From Neopestalotiopsis rosae (taxonomy: Eukaryota > Ascomycota > Sordariomycetes > Amphisphaeriales > Sporocadaceae), in contig JALGAS010000002.1 of the NCBI GenBank assembly GCA_023078685.1, forward strand, positions 7,502,001 to 7,566,000: a stretch of 64,000 bases of DNA, written 5' to 3'. Made by a program: the position numbers and the translations under genes. This document shows positions 33,023 to 43,989 of this stretch, piece after piece; the first letter of the stretch is position 1; every line of letters begins with the position of its first letter. The notes beneath the pieces were generated by a model. It saw nothing but the letters and a program-made list of their open reading frames with translations. It was not told the DNA's origin and ran no database searches.

Positions 33023-35971
33023 ATGGCCGGTGAAACTTATCAAGATCCCAAGACTCTCGAGTCATCCGTCCACCACCATATCTTGACTCGACTCTACAGT
33101 CTAGATCTGTCCAGCTCTGACCAAGAGCTCACAGCAGGCCATTTGGCCGAGGCACTTCGCAAGCTAGCCGTTGACGAGCAGATGCAAATGTCGCCCCGCA
33201 CGTACAATTATATTCCGTCTTTGGCTCTAACTACACAAAACCAATCCGGCCATCAAATCGTTGACCAAAGTGGTAATGAAAGTCATGATATCATCTCTTC
33301 TCCCCTCAAAAAGGCTCGCATTACTACTTCAGACACGGTTCAGATTCCGCCCGGCAACGTTCGCTCCACGACAGAGCACACCTCGACTGAGGGAAACGGT
33401 CAGGACCACGAGACTCCTCCCTTTGACAATAAGAACCTTGACTGCCGCCATGTCACACCTGAGCCAACTCACGAGGGTATTGGTCAGCCGGTCACTCCGA
33501 GAAGTGGTGCACTCACAAGCAATCCGTCTCAAGGATCGCCCATGCGTCGACATGGAGGCATACCCTCGGGAACTTCTCCTTCACAGCTTCGCCCACAGAT
33601 GGGAGATGATATCCCAGGCTTCTCTAGTGGTATTGGAGCTTCTCAGCGCAAAGCTGCTCCTTCACGTCTGAATCTGGCACTTCCTGGTGCAGCTCCAAAT
33701 AAGACTATGAACCATGCCACTCACTATGTGGCAATGCCTTCCTACGTCAAGACTCCGGAGCTCAACATGCCCGTTTTCCAGGCTCAAGTCACAAACTCTG
33801 TCAATATGCGCGTCAAGCTTCTCACAGAGCCCATCTGTAACCTTGAACCTGAGGATGTGGCCAACAGCTTTGCACCTCTCATCCTTCGACCAATGCCGCA
33901 GACACCCGCTACTGATCTGGCCAATTCATTCAAGAAGTTCACCCTGGCCACCCCTGCCACTGTTGCACTCGGCAATGCCGTCGGCGCTCGACTCATGGCA
34001 GTTACACAGCGTGTTGAGATTGAGTCCATCGACGAGTCTGACACGAACGAGACAGGTGTCGGCACAGCCAAGCTTGACCCAACTCAGCCCGAGTATCTTC
34101 CCCATCGAGCTGACCAGGCTCTTGAAGCTTCTCACAATGGTAGAGGAAAGAGCCGCCGATCAACACAGCTCGCACTTGGGATGCAGAGCCGCATTGCTCT
34201 TTCGCTCCAGTCACCCCCTCCAGCCAGTGGACATCGCACGCCTCCTTTTGATTTGGTCACAGCTCTCTCGCGATATCCAGAACTGATCATGGCTGTTGCT
34301 GAGTACTTGTCCCCTCGCGATGTTCTGACGCTATATACTGTCTCCCTTCAGTTCCATGTTCAAATGAACACATACCTGCAGTCCACTATCAAGGCGTTGA
34401 GCCGTCAATGGGCTCCAGATGCTGTTCAGGTATTCAAGTGGAAGTCAGATCCCATGTACAAACATCTCACAATTCGAGACCCTGCCGGCCGAGTGCTTTC
34501 ATCCGCTTCCCCTGAATTGGAAGGAAATCCACCCACTGGTCCCTTGTTGAGAAGGGTCAAGCAGGTGCCCAGCATGAGATACTACCAAATGGTTGCCTTT
34601 CGCGATGATATTGTGATTGACATTCTCGCTCATCTGGCTCGATATGGTTTGCGTTGCCCACAGGGCACCAAAGCTTCTGTACTGAAGTTGTGGATGCTGA
34701 TGGACCAGCCGACCAACAAGCAGCGGGAGGAGCTCCTCATGAAGTCTAGAATCTTTGCTGACCAGGACCTGGTCAACTTGATCATATTTATGACCAAGAT
34801 CAATTTCCGCATCAACGATCCCATATACGGACCCGAGTCCACCGATCTCTCCGAACTCATGTTCGGCCAACGATCCCTCTATCCGCTCTGGCAAATGCTG
34901 TTTGGTCTTAATTACCGCGATCTCCCTTCTCTACTCCGTTGTAAGATCCGTTACGATCTCGGCCGTGATTGGCGCTTGGGACAGGATCATCTAGGTGCAC
35001 ACTCTGACCCTGATTATCTGCGGCCTGACGGCCCAGGCCTTTTGGGAGTCCCGCCCAACGAGATTGGTCGCACTCAACTAGAGTTTTGGGGTACCAAAGG
35101 CCCCATGTATCCAGTCTTGCAACGACCGTCTGCTTGCATCATGGCCGAGGCTGCCCGCCGCGACCTACGTCTCGATCAGCATGTCATGGGCTTCCTGCTC
35201 TGGGGACACATGGATAGTGCGACTGGACGGAATATGGTGCCGAGCGAAGCCGAGATCTGGATGCGCGATTCTGACCACAAGAACCGCGCCATCGACACGC
35301 ATCTCGAGTTTGAGCCCTTCCACCTCCGACGTGCTCGTTGGGACGAGCTAGATGAGCGTGGCCGCAAGAGGATCCTGCTTGCACAAGAAGTTCGCCACGA
35401 GAATGTATACAAGTGGGATGAGCACCGATTTGATGATGCGGTACTATACACAGCCGAAGAAAATATTCAGATCAATCGTGACTTGTCTGAGGATTTCCTT
35501 CAGGGTGCTGGTGTCGACAGGGATAGTCCAGACTTTAGAGTGGACAAGAACGGCAATGAGATTCTGGGATCTGACATGCCAGCAGCTGCACCCATCACCG
35601 GTGGCTTCCCGAAATTGCAAGAAAAGTATGAGCATGACTTTGGCTACGAGTCTGACTCTAGTGCCAATAGCCCTACAGTTCAGATGGCTATTGAGGATTC
35701 TACAATGCTTCAGCGCATTTGGAAGCCGATTCCGGAGGATCATGAAATGCATGTCCCGTACCTGTCTGCGGCATCACTTGTTTCTGCAGGACAATTCGAA
35801 GGTGACGACCTTGACCAAGGTCCTAACTTGGACGACCAGTCGATCAGTGGCGATGTCAGCTTTGAGGAAGAAGAGGAGCCTGATCAGGAAACGGTATGGG
35901 AGAAGTTCTCGGACATGAGACAGACCGCTTTCTCCCCATGGATGGGTCGTGGTGGTACTAACATGTTCTAA
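33023..35971 (+). CDS. Large F-box-like fungal protein
   Basis: Single-exon protein of 982 aa. The start is the ATG at 33023 (MAGETYQDPK). The first 400 residues are Ser/Pro/Thr-rich and probably disordered. An F-box-like helix region appears near residues 410-445: ALSRYPELIMAVAEYLSPRDVLTLYTVS, matching the LP-x-E-L-x-x-x-I-x-x-Y-L pattern with YPELIMAVAEYL. The C-terminal half is folded and well conserved in style (SMRYYQMVAFRDDIVIDILAHLARYGLRCPQG; MTKINFRINDPIYGPESTDLSELMFGQRSLYPLWQMLFGL), then an acidic tail (SFEEEEEPDQETVWEKF). This architecture is that of a fungal family annotated mostly as F-box domain proteins, so a role as an SCF ubiquitin ligase adaptor is possible but not shown. Confidence 0.75.
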   Translation: MAGETYQDPKTLESSVHHHILTRLYSLDLSSSDQELTAGHLAEALRKLAVDEQMQMSPRTYNYIPSLALTTQNQSGHQIVDQSGNESHDIISSPLKKARITTSDTVQIPPGNVRSTTEHTSTEGNGQDHETPPFDNKNLDCRHVTPEPTHEGIGQPVTPRSGALTSNPSQGSPMRRHGGIPSGTSPSQLRPQMGDDIPGFSSGIGASQRKAAPSRLNLALPGAAPNKTMNHATHYVAMPSYVKTPELNMPVFQAQVTNSVNMRVKLLTEPICNLEPEDVANSFAPLILRPMPQTPATDLANSFKKFTLATPATVALGNAVGARLMAVTQRVEIESIDESDTNETGVGTAKLDPTQPEYLPHRADQALEASHNGRGKSRRSTQLALGMQSRIALSLQSPPPASGHRTPPFDLVTALSRYPELIMAVAEYLSPRDVLTLYTVSLQFHVQMNTYLQSTIKALSRQWAPDAVQVFKWKSDPMYKHLTIRDPAGRVLSSASPELEGNPPTGPLLRRVKQVPSMRYYQMVAFRDDIVIDILAHLARYGLRCPQGTKASVLKLWMLMDQPTNKQREELLMKSRIFADQDLVNLIIFMTKINFRINDPIYGPESTDLSELMFGQRSLYPLWQMLFGLNYRDLPSLLRCKIRYDLGRDWRLGQDHLGAHSDPDYLRPDGPGLLGVPPNEIGRTQLEFWGTKGPMYPVLQRPSACIMAEAARRDLRLDQHVMGFLLWGHMDSATGRNMVPSEAEIWMRDSDHKNRAIDTHLEFEPFHLRRARWDELDERGRKRILLAQEVRHENVYKWDEHRFDDAVLYTAEENIQINRDLSEDFLQGAGVDRDSPDFRVDKNGNEILGSDMPAAAPITGGFPKLQEKYEHDFGYESDSSANSPTVQMAIEDSTMLQRIWKPIPEDHEMHVPYLSAASLVSAGQFEGDDLDQGPNLDDQSISGDVSFEEEEEPDQETVWEKFSDMRQTAFSPWMGRGGTNMF

Positions 35972-37498
35972 TCGATAGGCAACGTTCAATGCCTCCGTGC
36001 CTTTATTTGATGGAGAACTTCCAATCTTTGTTTCCTCTCTCTGCCAGCTCTGTTGTATGCCCGTTCCAGTTCGATCTCTATACGAAAATGGCGTGCCCCG
36101 GTGGACCTAGGTAGCCGATAGTCGATAGCATCCAGTAAATGCAAGAAGTTGTTCTCATGAAGTCTTTGGTACTGTCGTTGTTGTTCTTGCTAACCAGTTT
36201 TGTAAACTGATGCATGTCACAAATGGCTTACTCGTTGGTACGTAATCACATTTGACTTGGGGGAGCATGGCATGCAGTCTTGGTATGAAGGGTCATTTCC
36301 GAGCACTGCAATAGTTCCTTAGAAAGGTCGCTGCTAGTGTCTACATGATCATGGATCCAGGGATACAATCAATTGTCGCTGGCAGAGCGGCAAGCGGCTA
36401 TGGCTCATATCTTGCCAGACTCCCATGGTAGAGTTTGTCCTCAAGATTGGACTGACCTTGGTAACTCATAGACAGGCTGGTGAGTGTACTTTACAGATTG
36501 AACGTCACGATGCTCTCGAATAGAACATAGCACAATGTCCTTCGTCAGAATTGGGGTTTGACACATTGAGAATATGTGGTAGAGGAAATTTTGCGCTGTA
36601 TGAGTGCCATCTGAGTGTCTGCACCAGCCACCGGGTGCTTCAGCCCCTGGGGCATCCTTGCGTCCAAAGACTCCACGCCGTCAAAGAGTCCTCGACCACC
36701 AACCAGCCAAGTCCTTCCTTTGGCCATGCTTTTTCTACTGCTGTAGCTGCAAATGATGCACATAAAACTGAAAGGAATGTAGATACCAGGAGACGGATGA
36801 GAAAAAAATAACATACAAGACTATGAAACAAGAGAAAGGCAAAAGTAACAGGAAAGAGACTTTAGACACAAAAAGGAGGCCAGAATATAAACCCTACACT
36901 CCCTGCGCTATGCACCCACCAGTCCGATTCACAAAAATCCATCCATGTACAGTAACATAGTAAGAGCCGGGCAAATATGTCGTCCCTGCAAATACCGATC
37001 AATTGGGCAAAACATGGGTGACCAATGTCATATGCCTCGCGTTGCTTTGTGAGGTAGTAGTGCCGTGGCACAACAATGAAGGCCCAATCTCAAATTCCGT
37101 GCTTTTGTCTTTCCAGCATCCCTCAAAGATGAATTTTGATGACACACAACACCGCGCCTACCGTAACCGCAACCTTGACTCCCCCTCCTTTTACCCTTGT
37201 CCAAGTCTGACAACTCCGCAAAGCGGATAATTCCAGAGGAATACCGCCAAGGGACCTTTGAGTCTATCGAATGAAATATTCGTCCGAGTATGGTGCAGAA
37301 ATTAATGACGAAATGCAAGTTGAGAGCCTGGAACACCTTGCAAAGAATCCCAGGCATGTTGCACTGAAAAAGTTGACAATATGTGACTGCGCCATACATT
37401 GGACAGTGCCGTGGTTGAGTGGGAAAAGGTTCGTGAGGCTGGCAGATGAAAGCTCAGACACGAGTCCACTCGAGCGGTCTTTAGAGATCCGGCGCCTC
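35972..37498. other. Convergent 3' region, no gene recognised
   Basis: Lies between convergent F-box-like and NRP1-type genes. Only short frames are present. It presumably holds two 3' untranslated regions, which would be long. Confidence 0.45.
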
Positions 37499-39682
37499 CT
37501 AGGCAGCAGGAGACTTGCTCTGGGGGCCACCAGCACCAGAACCATTCTGACGAGCATCTCCACTAACGGTAAGACCACCGATGCCAGTAGAAAGGAAGGC
37601 AAAGGGGTCATTCTCGGCCTGCGAGCCAAAGAAATTGTTGGAAGGGCCAGCAGATGCAGGACCGTTACCCGCAGACTGGAAAGCAGCCTCGGCCGCACGG
37701 CTGTCAAAGGGGCCAGCCGAATGAGAACCCGGAGCAGGGCCACCAATGTGAGTATTCAAGGTCGATGGGTAAGGAGCGGCTCCACCACCAATACCGGAAG
37801 GCAGGGCGTAAGTGCTGGGGGGCCCGCCAAAGTGCTGACCGTAGCCGCCACCAGCTCCGCCAAAGGGACCACCAGCAGACGCGTAAGGACCAGGTCCAGG
37901 AGTGCCACCAACAGAGTGCGAGCCCATACCATAGTTCGATCCGCTGTCCATGGGGGAAGGATATCCAGAGTCCGCAACAACAGCGGCGCCGGCTCGGCTG
38001 GCACCGCATCTGAGACAGCAAACATTCTTGGCAAAGTTGTGGTAACCGCAAACCTCATTACCACACTTCCAGTCGCCAGCACGGAAAGGGACGACACCGC
38101 TACCGCCCATGCGACCACCACCATGACCCATACCACCGTGATGGTGGTGGTGACCGCCGTGGTGAGGAGGGGGCATCATGGGTGGAGCGCCATAGCCGTA
38201 GCCGCCGCTGCCGCCGCCGCCGCCGCCACTGCCGCCATAGCTGCCCATCTCATTTTGAGGACCACCAGCGCCGACAGCCGGGAACGAACAGCGGAAACAA
38301 GCAGTACGTCTTTGGAAATTCGAGAATCCGCAGGAGGGGCAAGTCCAATCGCCAGGTCGAGGGCGGTTCTTGCTGGGAGGGAATGGCGTCAAGATTTCAG
38401 CAGCCCTGTCAAGAACCCGGCTGGAGGAGGGAGAGACCTCAATGGCCTTTTCGTTCAGGGCACGTCCATTCATGCAGAGACTCTCAGCGGCCTGGTCCGG
38501 TTGGTTAGCTGTGATGTGGTGTCGTGTTTTTCTTCCTTGTGACTTACCTCTTCGTGGGATGAGAATACTGCAAAGCCGGTTCCGGTTGGCTTGTGCTGTT
38601 CCGGTGTCCTCAAGGTCCAAAAAGCGATGGGCCTTCCACCAAACTGTGTGAACCAGCTCTCAAGCTCGGACTGAGTGGTGTCGTGGGGCAGGCCAGACAT
38701 GTGCAAAACCTTGCTGCGCTCCGACAGGAAAGCACGAACATCGGCACGAGCGTCCATCGGCCTAGTCAGGACGTCGGGGTGTTCGTGGGCAGGCTGCGAC
38801 TTGCGAATGAGGCCGCGGAGAACACGAGCCAAAGTGACAGCTTCCTCCATGGCGCGGCGAGGCGAAGCAGGAGCAAGCGCCTGCAGGTGGAACGGAAGAT
38901 TGTGCTTGATCGGGGCGCTCGACTGCACAGGCTCAACCTCGAGCGCTGCACAAATGTTAGAGAGCATGCTCGGGCCGAATGGCAGCGATTCAGGATGGTG
39001 TTGTTGCCAACGCTGGTACTCGGTACGGAGGTCGAAAGTTCTCGAGTGCTGCAGATAGGGGGGAAGCACCACAGCCTTGTCCCGAGCTTCACGGGGAAGC
39101 TGGACGCGAAGATCCCAAGCATCAAGTGTGACGAAGACGAAGTCCAAGTTTTGATTCGTCAAATGCTCACTTGCGAATGCATCGAACCGGTTGATTGCAT
39201 CTCGAAACGTTCCCGCATTACGGACATGCTCCCAGGTGAGGGTCGTTAGGCTCGCTATTGGTGATCAAGGTTAGCGCTGGTCGTGATCAGAATAATGCTT
39301 TCTTGATACAAGGCTTCAAAGCCGCATCTAGGCATTGGCTGGTAGAGGGTTGTAAATTTCCCAGACTTACTGCAGAGAGGGGTGATGGGTGTGTTGATCG
39401 GTTTCACGAGCACACTCTCGCGGTGAAGCTGTGGGAAAAGAAATAAGTTAGCATCAATACAAGAACCAATGGCGCAATCCTCTGAGCTCATTCAGAAGCT
39501 TTTCGAATCGTCAATTTCTGCCATACCTCTTCCAAAGACTTGGCGTCAAGCTCAATCCATCCAAGCTCAATAACTTCAGCCGAATCCTTGGTCACATAGA
39601 CGCCGTGCTCGTCGCAAGTAGTGGCTACATGGATCACGACGTATCGGTCAAAGTGCGGCGGCTGAGGCGGCACACTAGACAT
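37499..39682 (-). CDS. NRP1-type RNA-binding protein: degenerate exonuclease domain, RRM, two RanBP2 zinc fingers
   Basis: Putative cytoplasmic RNA-binding protein of 637 aa. Exons are 39527-39682, 39371-39428, 38548-39254 and 37491+8-38491, that is 37499-38491. The N-terminal 200 residues follow an RNase T/DEDDh-type exonuclease layout (IELGWIELDAKSLEE, HRESVLVKPINTPITPLC, TLTWEHVRNAGTFRDAI). The first catalytic block reads VIHVATTCDE where the family has I-D-x-E, so the metal-binding Asp and Glu are His and Ala. An RRM follows (KVLHMSGLPHDTTQSELESWF ... GTGFAVFSSHEEAAESL). Two RanBP2 fingers are W-T-C-P-S-C-x10-C-x2-C and W-K-C-x4-C-x10-C-x2-C. A Gly/His/Ser-rich tail ends the protein. Yeast Nrp1 shares this arrangement and associates with stress granules. 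Confidence 0.85.
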
Positions 39683-42600
39683 GTTGGGCAGCTTCAATGT
39701 ATACAGCGTTTTGTATGGTACAGAAGATATAATGTCGAAGTGCGGCGGCACATGAACTAGGGCGCACAATGTATTCGAGTGCTGCTCGGTACAGAAATGT
39801 TTCCGACGTGAATAGCTGCCTGAGCTTCGAAGAAAAATGAAAGGTCGAAGAATACGGACGAAGATGGAGTCGCTCAATCGAGGTGCCGCGAAATTTACCC
39901 AGCAAGTTTGAGGTGTCAGGGGTGCCTTGCCAGACGATTGTTGGCGGAGGGAACTGGGCCGGCGGGTTCTTCTTGGGGAGAGAGCTTTGTTGGCTGTCTG
40001 TAGCTTGGGATTGTCGTTCTGGGATAGATGCAGGCAGGTATTTCCAGCGAGCGAAAACCTGACAAGCACTCTAAAGGCGAACCGAAAAGAATCTTTTTTT
40101 CAGATCTCAAGTCGAACAAGGAACAATCGCGCGGCCGTTGCAACGGTTGACCCTCACAAATCCCTCAAGCTGGTCGAGTGAAGGCTTTGGCTGGAGGAGG
40201 GGGGAGGAGGTGGGAAAAAGAGAGTGGGTTTTTCCAGAATCAATAGGATTGAGAGAGAGAAGGGGATGAGGTGGTGTTGACTCTGGGCAGTGGAGAGCGC
40301 AAGCCGAAGATGGAGTAGGTACAGAACAGGAGAGGAGCAGACGGGACGTTCCCTGGATTCGCCGACCAGTGGTTTCGTCCCGAGACCAGATTGGGCAATA
40401 GTTCTTGGGGCCTTGCGTTGCCTGGTGCGCTGGAGAGCTCTTAAAAGGGTGGTGGACACACTGCAATGGACGCTGCCGGACTGCTATTCTCAGTACTGCA
40501 GCAGACACCGCGTCAATTGGTATTTCTGTCCGTGCATTTCTTTTCTGCTCTTGTCACGATTTTTGCACGCCGGGCCCTACTTGTGTCAATTGCCCAAAAA
40601 TTGATCATCACTTTTTTTTTTCTCGTCCTTTTTTTCTGCCTCCTGCCTCTTGTTTGTAGGTCAAGCTAAGATCCATCATTGCTCGAAAATGACTAGCGCG
40701 TCGTCAATTAGTACTAGAACTGCAGCGTATGTTCCAGTGTAGAGGTTCCCACAAACATAGGCATGGGTTAACGCTGGCTGCATACTTTACCTTAGCCGGT
40801 GGGTAGAACCGTCCTGCAGCAAGCAGACGGAACGGAGATGCTTACTGAGAAAGCTTGAAACAAAATTCAATTCATTTGGGAAAACGGCCATCAACCCAAG
40901 CACAAAGGGTCCGTGATGACTTCTTTGCCCGACTTTCAATCCACGCTTGTGACATGGCTCACAGCTCTTCATAATCACAGGCCTTCTTTCGTCTTCTTCA
41001 CCGCCGCTCTCCATAATACTACGTGTGCTGCTACGTTCAAGGATGCAGGCAAAACTTGGTCCCTGCACAGGCCGTACCCGGGCCACAGAGCCTACAGCAG
41101 CAGCGTAACACTGGCTCATCATCGGCCGACAGAGCTCCAAGCTGCTACAAAACTTCATACAATAGGAAAATATAACGTGTTGCTTGAAGATGAGTGGCAA
41201 TCTTTCCAGTGACTGGTCCGACACCTTTCCAAGCAGTGCGCTCTGCCGGATCGTCCCCAGCAAGATTATTGTGCGACTGGGGAATATGGTTCGAGGTCGC
41301 TATCTGAGACCTTATATACCAATCCTCCTTTCCACTGACTGGCATACGAGACCCTGAACATGTCTCGAACTACCAATCACTTTAATTGATCATACAGGAC
41401 CTTGAGTTTCGGCAAACAACAGGTATCGAATTTGACAAAAACAGGGACCTTTTAGCGGCAGGCAAACATGCCGACTTTGAATTTACCATGGTAACAATAG
41501 GAAGTGAGCTATACCCGACTTTAACAGTGCAGCAACAAGGTATCCCCGTCGAGCGCATCGCTACAGTTCAAGTGTGTGCTGTACCCCAACGGTGCTGGCT
41601 TCAACCACTTCCGAAGAGGGAAATCTCACACCGGCTAGGTCGGTACTAGATAGCCTTGATGCACGCTGAGGATCAATCCATCCCGCCGTCCACATATATG
41701 CCACAGAATATTTTGGCTTTGCTACATCCAAACATGTGGCAGTTGAAGGATCTGTCTTGATCGAATCCATCTTGCATCCAGCCACTGAGTACCGACTTGC
41801 AGCACAGGATCATCTCAAAACATCTTAACCTCCATTCGCCTGTCCATATCCACGACTGCCTTGACTGCTCAATAGGTATCCATCTCGAAGCACATCCCCA
41901 GGAGTGTGCTGCTGCATTGCATGCCCTTGTCAACGGTTGTGCAGCATGATCGCCCACTCGACTATGCTTTCTAAGTTAGACGTCGCATATTGGACCACGT
42001 TTTGGCTTCTGAGTGTGAGCGTCACAGATATAAGGACAGTATCAAGTCACCTCTTCACCCAGCAATGAATTCGCCTAATGCACAAGAGTGACTCTGGGTC
42101 ACCAAAAACACCTTCCTAGCTAGGACTGAGAAAGTGATGTCGACATTGCTTCGCGTGGCGGATTCCCGATGGGATGGGCGCACCACTTTGGTCGCAGCAA
42201 TTGTTGGAGATGGTGCGTATCATACATAATACCATACCTACCTTGAGGTACCTACATGAATTGTTGGTTTGCGCCAAGACACGTTTTGCCAAAAACTTAA
42301 TAGGGCGAACCACATGCACAGCGGCAGGAAGGCCATGAGGTACCTGTCTCCATATCTACCTACCTACCTAGGTATGCGTACCTACGGTGCTCTGTCCCCA
42401 TCTATCACCGTACGTCCAAGATACCATCCAGATTGAACAACAGCTCTACTTGGTCTGTTCCTGAATCGGAGCAATAGATGGCGCGCTTATGCGCGCATCA
42501 CGTTTACGTTCAATTGGCCCATGGGGAAATCTACGCACGCCGCACGCCCAACGCCTAAGTGAGCTATTTGGTACAATACAATGTTACAGTAATCACACGA

Positions 42601-43537
42601 ATTTACTCGTGATTGCACAAAATGTTCAAAGGATCCTCCCCAATCGATTTCACAACTATTTCAATTGTCGTAAGTTGCAAACCTAGAGTTCTTTCAATCT
42701 CTGTAGGATTACCGGGGAACGTCAAGCAGGCGCTCAACGGATGACCTAAAACGTGCAAACTATGTTCGCTTTTGGCTCTTTCCATCAAGCATGAAAAATG
42801 ATCGAGTTCGAATGAATTCAATCTTTGGTATGTGAAGTCGTCTTGAAGACATCAGCGCGCAACAAATTGTTCTAGAGGAATGGCACTTGTATCCCAGTGG
42901 CTAGAAATATCAGGTGCAGGCGTTATACACGTCTTGGGATCCATATCGGAAAGTTTCGACAAGATCAGGCAATATGGACATCAATCAGGCCATTCGTGCT
43001 ATGTGGTGTTTGGATACAATGATTGTCCCAGAACCTGCCCTTGATGAAACTCGTCCATGGCCGACATCTATTGTTCAAAAATTTTGCCTGCAGAAGAATA
43101 AATTGAGTTTATATTCTCATAAAGGCTCAACGCGACGCGACGCGACTGGACTCGACTCAATTCAAGTCGACTATGCCGGTTGCCGGAAAGCTTGGCACGT
43201 GCGACACCTGATACGTCATCGTGCCATTTTCTAGGCGCCTGCTGGAAGTCGGCATCAGGGCGTAATTTGTCTCGAAGCTGGCAGGGCAAAACCTGGCAGT
43301 GCTCAAATGGTAAAGGCGACAATTTACAGCATTTAAGTTGGAACGTGCCGCCCAATACATAAGGCGCTCCAATCTGGCCGACCTCGCCTGACTTCGACTT
43401 GACAAAAATCTGCCATAACACAACTTGATACAGGCACTACCAACAGTCCTCACCAACGCTTCATCCAGCATTTGCGTCCGACCTAATACATAGTGTTCTA
43501 TACATAACACGTTCGTTGCGAATAAAGCAGCAAGAAA
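39683..43537. other. Gene-poor interval with CT/GA-rich promoter tract
   Basis: 3.9 kb without a supportable gene. On the minus strand 40180-40290 is a long pyrimidine tract (purine-rich on plus), typical of a fungal core promoter or leader, about 500 bp upstream of the NRP1-type start; the leader may contain an intron. 40607-40650 is T-rich on plus. A short CCTA run lies at 42358-42372 and a short CGACG tandem near 43129-43143. A frame at 41395-41500 weakly recalls a BTB domain but is too short. Confidence 0.45.
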
Positions 43538-43989
43538 ATGGCCGTCTCAGCTCTCCTTGTTGTTCTGATTACCATCCTACGTCAGTTCTAAGCTCCTGGC
43601 CGCGTGCTTGCTGTTATTTTCCTTGTCGGGTTTCGAATCGCCAAGCTGACTGATCACAGTGCCCCCCGTGGGTGTATGGGCTGTTGCGGGATGTGGCGCT
43701 GATCTCTTCATCAACATTTGCCTGACACTGCTTGGGTAAGTCTCACAAAAAGTTGCCTGGCGGACAGGAACAGGTGGGCATAGTGGCGCTGTGACTAAGC
43801 TAATTGCGACAAAATCACAGTTACCTTCCCGGCCATATCCACGCATTCTATCTGGAATACGTTTACTACGACCGCCGAGAGCAGGCCCGAGAAGGTCGCT
43901 TCGCCGCCCAAAGAGCCGCTGGAGTGTACAGTGATCGCGTACAAACCGGTGGACACGGTTACGGCACCATGGCCCCTCCCACCAACTAG
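43538..43989 (+). CDS. pmp3: Pmp3/UPF0057 family small membrane protein
   Basis: Small plasma-membrane proteolipid, 95 aa; Pmp3 in yeast affects membrane potential and salt tolerance. Exons are 43538-43580, 43660-43735 and 43821-43989. The gene is invisible as one open frame because the first exon codes only 14 residues (MAVSALLVVLITIL). Spliced, it gives the family core LPPVGVWAVAGCGADLFINICLTLLGYLPGHIHAFYLEYVYY with two membrane spans; the Pmp3 pattern P-P-x-G-V-x-x-x-x-G-C-x-x-D-x-x-I-N-x-x-L-T-x-L-G-x-x-P-G-x-x-H-A is complete. A 40-residue hydrophilic tail (DRREQAREGRFAAQ ... GTMAPPTN) makes it longer than yeast Pmp3 (55 aa); such tails are common in filamentous fungi. Phases 1 and 2 match at both junctions. 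Confidence 0.9.

Noticed and set aside
37271..38542. Long plus-strand frame (423 codons) opposite the NRP1-type gene
   Set aside because: It is the antisense shadow of the Gly-rich coding sequence; the minus strand carries RRM and zinc-finger motifs.
41386..41649. BTB/POZ-like fragment (LLAAGKHADFEFTM)
   Set aside because: Only about 15 residues resemble the BTB start, with no continuing domain in any frame.
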